A stretch of 64,000 bases of DNA from Takakia lepidozioides (lineage: Eukaryota > Streptophyta > Takakiopsida > Takakiales > Takakiaceae), in contig CM060731.1 of assembly GCA_030704615.1 (NCBI GenBank), positions 63,096,756-63,160,755 of the forward strand, read 5' to 3'. This document shows, one piece after another, positions 59,136-64,000 of the stretch. Below the pieces are notes generated by a model. It was not told the origin of the DNA, did not search any database, and saw only the letters and a list, made by a program, of their open reading frames with translations. The position numbers and the translations under genes are program-made. Within the stretch, counting starts at the first letter, position 1. Each line of letters starts with the position of its first letter.

Positions 59136-59953
59136 TGACCAGTGAGTGTGGGCCTGTGCTGGTCTGTGCCCGTGTTGACCTGTGGACGGCCTGTGCTGAC
59201 TCGTGGAGGCACTGGTGGACTGCCTAAGGACTGGCATGTGGTCTGGAAGGCCGAATTTTGAAGCTCGTGGAGGGCGGTTTGAGGAGTATCTTCATGATAT
59301 TCCCATGGTCATGCAAGTGAGGGTAGAGAGGAGAGGCAGAGTGTTGGGATGAGAGCATGCTGGGGTTAGGCATTGCTTTAGCTTCTCTTCCTCGTAGTTT
59401 CCACCCTCTCATTAGGCCAAGACCTTTCCGTAGGTGGAGGCAAGAGTCAGTCCGGGTTTGGGCTGGGGTGTCCTTGCAGGAGCAACACCGTGGAGTTGTT
59501 TTTGGTGTGGGGGAGTTGTCGTTCTGATTTCTTGTGTTTGGATCCCCTCCATACCTGCATGCTTGACTGTGCGCCATGCTAGTTTTTGTGGGCGCTTGTT
59601 TTTATAGGTGATTGGTCCGGATTTGATCACCGGCCAGTCCTAGAGCATGCTGTCGATGGTGAGGCTGGGGTGATGACCAGCCAGACCATCATTGTTTCTC
59701 CTGTGGTGAGGTTGGAGGTGATGACCAGCCAACCATAGGAGTGCTTGCGGTGGATGCAGGTACAGGTGTAGGCTATGTTAGGAACTTAGTATTCCAAACC
59801 ATAAGCCGCAACAGGTTCTCTACCCGTTTACCTTGTGGAGAGGGGTTAGGGACATGTTCATGACCGGTTGAGTGTCAACACGGAGGTGCCACTAGTTGCT
59901 GGGACAGTGCCGGTTCGAGCACTAGCGATACTAGTGGGTACACGAGACGAGGT

Positions 59954-61265
59954 GTGCGGTTTAGGCCACCTTCACCTCCTGTGTCTTCCACGGAAGGTTC
60001 TGATTCGGATTGTGAATCAGGAGGACTCATACCGGCGGTGCAAGTTGTTTCTTTGCCATTGTTGTGGGACACAATGGAGGAGATGTATGGAGCTACCAAG
60101 GGGCCACGAAGGTACTCTGGGGCGGTGGGCACCATCGTTGGATGATTTTATCCAAGAGTTTGATAGTTGGTGTGATTTGCAGCAAATGCGCAATCCACAA
60201 CTATTTACGCCTTTCATGGCATGGAAGGGGCTGTTTCAGCACCTTGAGGGGCCGCCTATGGATGATTACCATGAGTTCAGGCGGGGGCATGAGGTTGAGA
60301 TCGAGGAGTGGAGGATGTACTGGTCACCCGACTATGTCTCCATCACTAGGGGCACTAGAGCCACGAGGGCAGTGGCTACACCTGCCGCTGCACCGGCAGC
60401 TTCAGCAAGCAGCAGTGGGACTGGTGGTACAGTAGCTACGACGTCCACCCAAGCCACTACCGCACCAGCACTAGCACCCGTGCCTGCCTTCAACCCTGTT
60501 GTGGAGTTCTTCGAAGAGTTGAGAGGGAACTACCAAGGGGTGAGGACAGAGAAGTTGCGGAGCTTGCAAGAGTTCCAACGGAAGCCGACCGAGAGCTTGA
60601 GGGAGGCTTTCACTCGCATGAGGCGCTTGATAAATGTAACCCAAGGGGTTACGGAAGCTCAGGCAGTCCAATTCTGGTATGGGATATTGGACAAGGAGCT
60701 GAGGAGAAGGGTGCGGGATGCAACTCTCCTACAAGCGGCCCAACCCACCTTAGCAAATGTGTTTTTGCTGGCAGAGCGGATAGAGCTCAACATGGTGGAG
60801 GAACGAGTGGTCATGGTGGGATTTGCTAAGGAGACACCACGGGGTAGTGGTGCTCCTAGCCAACCACTACCTCAACGTGCTCAAGGCAACAAGGGGGCTC
60901 AGGTGAAGCTCAGGGAAGGGCAGAGAGGACCTCAGATGCAGGGGTCTCTCCCTTCATTTGCTGGCCAACAACGGGCGGATGTGGTGTGCTGGACATGTGG
61001 AGGACCCCATGTCAAGAAGGATTGTCCAGAGGGAGGCAAAGGGCCGGCACATGCACAGCCTGCACAGTTACAGTGTGGGCATTGTGGCAAACACGGGCAT
61101 GGAGAGGCTCAGTGTTATGGTTTGCATCCTGAGTTGCGCCCAGGCCAGTTCCAAGGGAACAATGGTGGCCGGGGGCAGGTGGAGCAGCCCAGAGGGGACG
61201 AGGTGGCCAGCCACGAGCCAAGGGCAAGCTCAACGTGGCCAAGGACGCGGAGGTCAGGGTGTTGA
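59954..61265 (+). pseudogene. Retrotransposon gag with two zinc knuckles
   Basis: The N-terminus is best read from the ATG at 59954 (RFRPPSPPVSS, then TMEEMYGATKGPRRYSGAVG). The reading then passes to another frame near 60120 and continues DDFIQEFDSWCDLQQMRNPQ. A retrotransposon gag core follows at about 60530-60830 (EFQRKPTESLREAFTRMRRL, AVQFWYGILDKELRRRVRD). At 60987-61025 and 61074-61112 are two zinc knuckles, CWTCGGPHVKKDC (C-x2-C-x3-H-x4-C) and CGHCGKHGHGEAQC (C-x2-C-x4-H-x4-C), which bind element RNA. The frame stops at 61263-61265, but protein-like sequence (MANRLQQLEQRLAAM) goes on in the next frame. Gag and pol seem to have been one polyprotein, now frameshifted. Confidence 0.85.
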
Positions 61266-61854
61266 CCAAGGCATGGCCAACCGGCTTCAGCAGCTAGAGC
61301 AGAGGCTCGCTGCCATGGCTACAGCTCAGGTGGTACCGGCTCTAAGGCCGGATGGTCCACCTCCTGCTCCTGAGGGAGGAGATATGGGAGGCATGGGATT
61401 CATGTGTGGAGCAGCACTACCACTAGTGCAGGTGGAGTCTGCTGCAGCCGTGACTCGAGGAGCAGCACGAGTTCCTGAGCCACGAGGTGCAGAGGTGGAG
61501 TTATCACAGCGTGGGGAGGCAAGCCGTCAGGCTAGGCTTCCTCAGTCATTCACATTGGCGGAGACAGTGTCGACGCCATCCATGGCACCTAGTTCTCGCC
61601 CGACTGTTACCGAGGCGGAGGTTACTATGCCATTGGGGAGAGCTACACGGGTAGCACCACTACCTAGTGTTGCCAAGGCTACGGCAGCTAGTGTGCTGCT
61701 AGGAGCGGCCACATCTGTGTGCCAGGCTCCATTGTTCTCGGCTACCATGATTGCGACGCCGGGGGTAAGACCAGCTGAGGTGTTCAGGCTGGCAGCTACA
61801 CTCTGTGAGAGTGGGGAGGTTACTTCATCTTCTGCGGAGATAGTGGAGGTGTAG
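61200..61854 (+). pseudogene. Gag-protease linker region
   Basis: The frame after the gag stop reads VDQGMANRLQQLEQRLAAM, a short coiled coil, then about 190 residues rich in Ala, Pro, Ser and Thr, up to a TAG at 61852-61854. There is no domain in the linker. The frame resumes one step over with GGVVPEGSSDLRVK. Low-complexity linkers between zinc knuckle and protease are usual in plant gypsy elements. Confidence 0.6.
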
Positions 61855-62460
61855 TGCCGGAGGGATCCTCGGATTTGAGGGTCAAGACTGCCACGGCGGC
61901 GCCATGGCAAGCTGCAGCTGCCAGGTTGATGGAGCTGCCAGCTAGGCCAGCCATTGAGCGCGCCATGGTGACACCTGGAGTTGTCATGTTAGACAACCAG
62001 GATGACATTTTCTGTTTGAGTGGACCGGCAGGCAAGAGGTACCGGCCACTGCGGGTCTTGTTGGACTCGGGAGCTCAGCCATTGATGCTGGCAGAGCTGC
62101 TATTGCAGGCTTGGGCCTCACGGAGGCGGATATGGAGCCTTGTCCTTTCCAGATACAGACGTCTTTGGGAGGATCGGAGCAGGCTCGGGGCATGACACGG
62201 CGTGAGTTGGCTATCAGACTACGGCCGGATCACCCTACAGATGGCTCAGTGATGCGAGCCAAGGCCATTGTGACAGACGCAGTCTCATACGATGTCCTGG
62301 TTGTGGGGCAGTGTTGTACCCCATGGGCTTCACCCTGGATTTTTGGGAGGAGTCAGCTTCCTATAGGCCTGCATGGCAGTCAGGGGAGGGCCGGCGTGTG
62401 CAGCTCCCTGTGACGTTCATAGGAGGAGTTGCGGTTGCCCAGCGAGGCAAGATCCGACAC
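61845..62460 (+). pseudogene. Retrotransposon aspartic protease
   Basis: RVLLDSGAQPLMLAE at 62052-62096 is the retropepsin active-site loop (D-S-G-A, catalytic Asp at 62064). After a frame change near 62105 the sequence continues GLTEADMEPCPFQIQTSLGG. Then VSYDVLVVG and, after another shift at about 62305, GAVLYPMGFTLDFWEESASY follow, as in the C-terminal half of gypsy proteases and the linker before reverse transcriptase. A TAG at 62461-62463 ends that frame; adjacent frames carry on (TLAAFTAAVSWPRELLEG). Retropepsins cut the Gag-Pol polyprotein. At least two frameshifts make this copy non-functional. Confidence 0.8.
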
Positions 62461-62463
62461 TAG

Positions 62464-62739
62464 CAGCATTCACAGCGGCAGTGAGTTGGCCTAGAGAGTT
62501 GCTTGAGGGCAATGCTCATTCAGAGGATGTACCACCTCCGGAGAGCAGGATGACATGTATGGTATGGCGGAGTTGCCTACCATGGTTGCTCAGACTCCAT
62601 TGTGGGGCACGAGCAAGGATTTGCAGCGGGATGCTGATCGACGGGTGCAACAAGCCTGGGTGGAGGCTTTTGTACCGTCAGGAGAGGAGGAGAGTGTGGG
62701 GATTGCACCAGGACCACCTCAATTGTCTCCATTGGACAC
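62464..62739 (+). pseudogene. Linker between protease and methyltransferase domains
   Basis: Protein-like sequence without a domain: TLAAFTAAVSWPRELLEGNA, then after a shift near 62550 MYGMAELPTMVAQTPLWGTS and WVEAFVPSGEEESVG. Its continuity on the same strand, with no intervening terminator or promoter, argues that the methyltransferase is part of the same polyprotein as the protease. Confidence 0.5.
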
Positions 62740-63786
62740 CACACCTATTGTGTGGCAGTATCCGGATGAAGGCATTTGTCTTCTGACTTGTTTGGCGGGA
62801 TCAGCACCGGATTGGCTGCTGTGTTACAAGCAGGTGTACGAGTTGGCGTTACCTGTATGTGGAGAGGGATGAGACTGCACGACGCGTTTCACTTCGCCAT
62901 GTTGCTCAGTTGGTGCAGCGGTACCCTGAGTTGTTGTCGGTGTCTGCAATTCGTGGATATCAGCAGGCCTTGCCAGCAGACATTTCGTTGCTGGGGGCGC
63001 AGGATTTGGAGCGGGTTGGCTCCATTGATCTGGTAGTGGCAGGTTGGCCCTGCCAAGGGCATTCATCAGCCGGGCATGGCAATGGATTGCGAGACTCGAG
63101 GTCGGGTCTGTTTTGGGAGATGGTGCGGGTTTTGCGCCACTTGCAGCTTCATCAAGCTGTATCTCCAGCATACATCTTGGAGAATGTGCCACTGATGGGC
63201 GATTCTCGGGCCAGGGTGATGGCCAGTGTGCATCAAGTCCGGTCGTGGCTTGGGTCAGCAGTGTTGCTAGATGCAGCTACAGTGGGGTCACGGCTCATCG
63301 TCCACGGCTATGGTGGACTAACTTGATGCCACCCGCACTGCTCAAGCGTGCATTTGATGGGTGCAGCGGCCAGCACATCTCACAGTGGATAACATTCTGG
63401 ACACAGGGAGGCAGTCTCAGCGTGTGAGACACGATGACCGTTCGCCTTTGGCAGTGGTCAACAAGGTGGGTCAACCACGGGCAGCATTACCTACACTGCT
63501 CAGCTTCCCAGGATCGCATGCTTTCCGGGATAGTGGACCTGGCCTCCTGTGGGATGCTCAGTTGCAGCAGTTAGTGGAGCCTAATGCTGACGAGCGTGAG
63601 CGGGCAATGGGTTTTACCACTGGTACCACGCGGTGTCGTCTCTTTCTGAGGCATCACGTCGTCAAGTGTTGGGGCAAGCAATGGATCTCAATTGCTTGAC
63701 CTGGATTATCAGCTTGGCTCTAGCTGAGCAACGCAGAGTGCGGAGTACACTTCCCTCAATGGTCTCTCTGCCTACCGAGACGGTTC
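62740..63786 (+). pseudogene. C5-cytosine DNA methyltransferase domain within the retrotransposon polyprotein
   Basis: C5-MTases transfer methyl groups from S-adenosylmethionine to cytosine in DNA. Motif I is DLFGGISTGLAAV (62785-62823). After a shift near 62845 come WRYLYVERDETARRV (motif II-like) and DLVVAGWPCQGHSSAG, with the catalytic Cys codon at 63051-63053 (motif IV). Then GLFWEMVRVL and YILENVPLMG (motif VI, Glu at 63180). After a shift near 63285 comes AHRPRLWWTN (motif VIII, 63293-63322), then GQPRAALPTLL (IX-like) and PNADERERAMGF. After a last shift near 63632 comes EASRRQVLGQAMDLNCL (motif X). The order is I to X, so it is not the permuted DRM type. Motif I and the C-terminal end resemble DNMT3-like enzymes, and no BAH or chromo domain is seen. 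The frame ends at TGA 63794-63796. Frameshifts make this copy defective, but no catalytic motif is lost. Confidence 0.88.
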
Positions 63787-64000
63787 AGCAGTGAGTGGGG
63801 GCGAGCATGTGAGGACCACGGGGTGCATGCATCCATGGCACACGTGGGAGGTGCTCGAGGTCAGAGGGAGTTGGCAGCCAGGCGGCTGTGATAGATGAGG
63901 TTGGGGATTCTTCTCGGGTTGAGGAGGTCCTCAATGATGAGATGATGGGGCAGGATGAGGTCTTGTCATTGACTGAGCAGGGGGAGTACTGCTCAAGAGG
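63787..64000 (+). pseudogene. Start of the following pol segment, cut by the window edge
   Basis: After the methyltransferase the frame AAVIDEVGDSSRVEEVLNDE, then GQDEVLSLTEQGEY, stays open from about 63884 to the end of the window. It is acidic and contains no domain. By element structure, reverse transcriptase, RNase H and integrase are expected next, but they are not in the window. Confidence 0.45.

Noticed and set aside
58088-59237. Two antisense open frames of over 360 codons with Ser-Gln-Pro-Val-Thr-Ala repeats
   Set aside because: They overlap each other and coincide exactly with the GC-rich minisatellite. The peptide repeat is a consequence of the DNA repeat, with no domain or codon signal.
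56532-59640. A defined 5' LTR with primer-binding site
   Set aside because: No tRNA-complementary site such as TGGTATCAGAGC was found before gag and there is no second LTR in the window, so borders cannot be assigned.
61265-61300. Programmed ribosomal frameshift between gag and pol
   Set aside because: Many other frame changes occur across gag, protease and methyltransferase, so this one is more simply explained by the same decay.
62740-63786. Host DRM or CMT methyltransferase gene next to a transposon
   Set aside because: The motif order excludes the permuted DRM layout, no chromo or BAH domain is seen, there are no introns, and the coding continues from the protease on the same strand.

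Overview
The window is nuclear DNA from a plant, most likely a non-seed land plant such as a bryophyte or lycophyte. That placement rests on an intron-rich RALF/AP2-ERF/CCDC22/DCC gene set and on general feel, not on a database match. Genes are few and the space between them is filled with decayed transposons and tandem arrays. The host genes I can support have clean GT-AG introns. They are: a coiled-coil gene with an acidic C-terminus (171-2034, 5' end outside or unseen); the 3' half of a CCDC22-like Commander/CCC-complex gene (certain exons 10459-11165, probable upstream exons 4521-4692 and 5609-5839); a complete eight-exon gene for a probably plastid-targeted DCC/DUF393 thiol-disulfide oxidoreductase (13210-17584); a single-exon RALF peptide gene (19293-19667); an intron-containing tRNA-Tyr on the minus strand (22932-23014); and a two-coding-exon AP2/ERF transcription factor of the ESR/PUCHI type on the minus strand (24698-27198).

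From about 27.5 kb onward I see no convincing conserved host gene. That part holds repeats: minisatellites, a long-terminal-inverted-repeat DNA transposon with an internal ORF (38937-41169), dispersed retroposon ends, a GC-rich palindromic island (45600-46040) followed by a TATA-bearing tandem repeat, a roughly 128-bp satellite (53130-54245), and an 857-bp element with the TTAA target duplication and CCC ends of the piggyBac superfamily (54519-55375).

The last 4 kb carry the most unusual content. A Ty3/gypsy-type retrotransposon runs on the plus strand: gag with two zinc knuckles (59954-61265), an aspartic protease (about 61845-62460), then, where reverse transcriptase would be expected, a C5-cytosine DNA methyltransferase (about 62740-63786). 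Motifs I, IV, VI, VIII, IX-like and X occur in the canonical order. The element then continues out of the window. The coding sequence is broken by about ten frame changes, so this copy is a pseudogene or is badly assembled, but the catalytic motifs are all legible. Methyltransferase capture by retrotransposons has been reported for dinoflagellates and charophyte algae. An example next to land-plant genes such as RALF and ESR-type ERF would extend that distribution.

Smaller non-autonomous elements also have clear structures: a 407-bp Harbinger-like MITE with TCA duplications (20843-21249), a repeat family of about 270 bp that has entered two DCC introns, a 180-bp nine-copy array inside the CCDC22 locus, and a segmental duplication with an inverted end around the tRNA.
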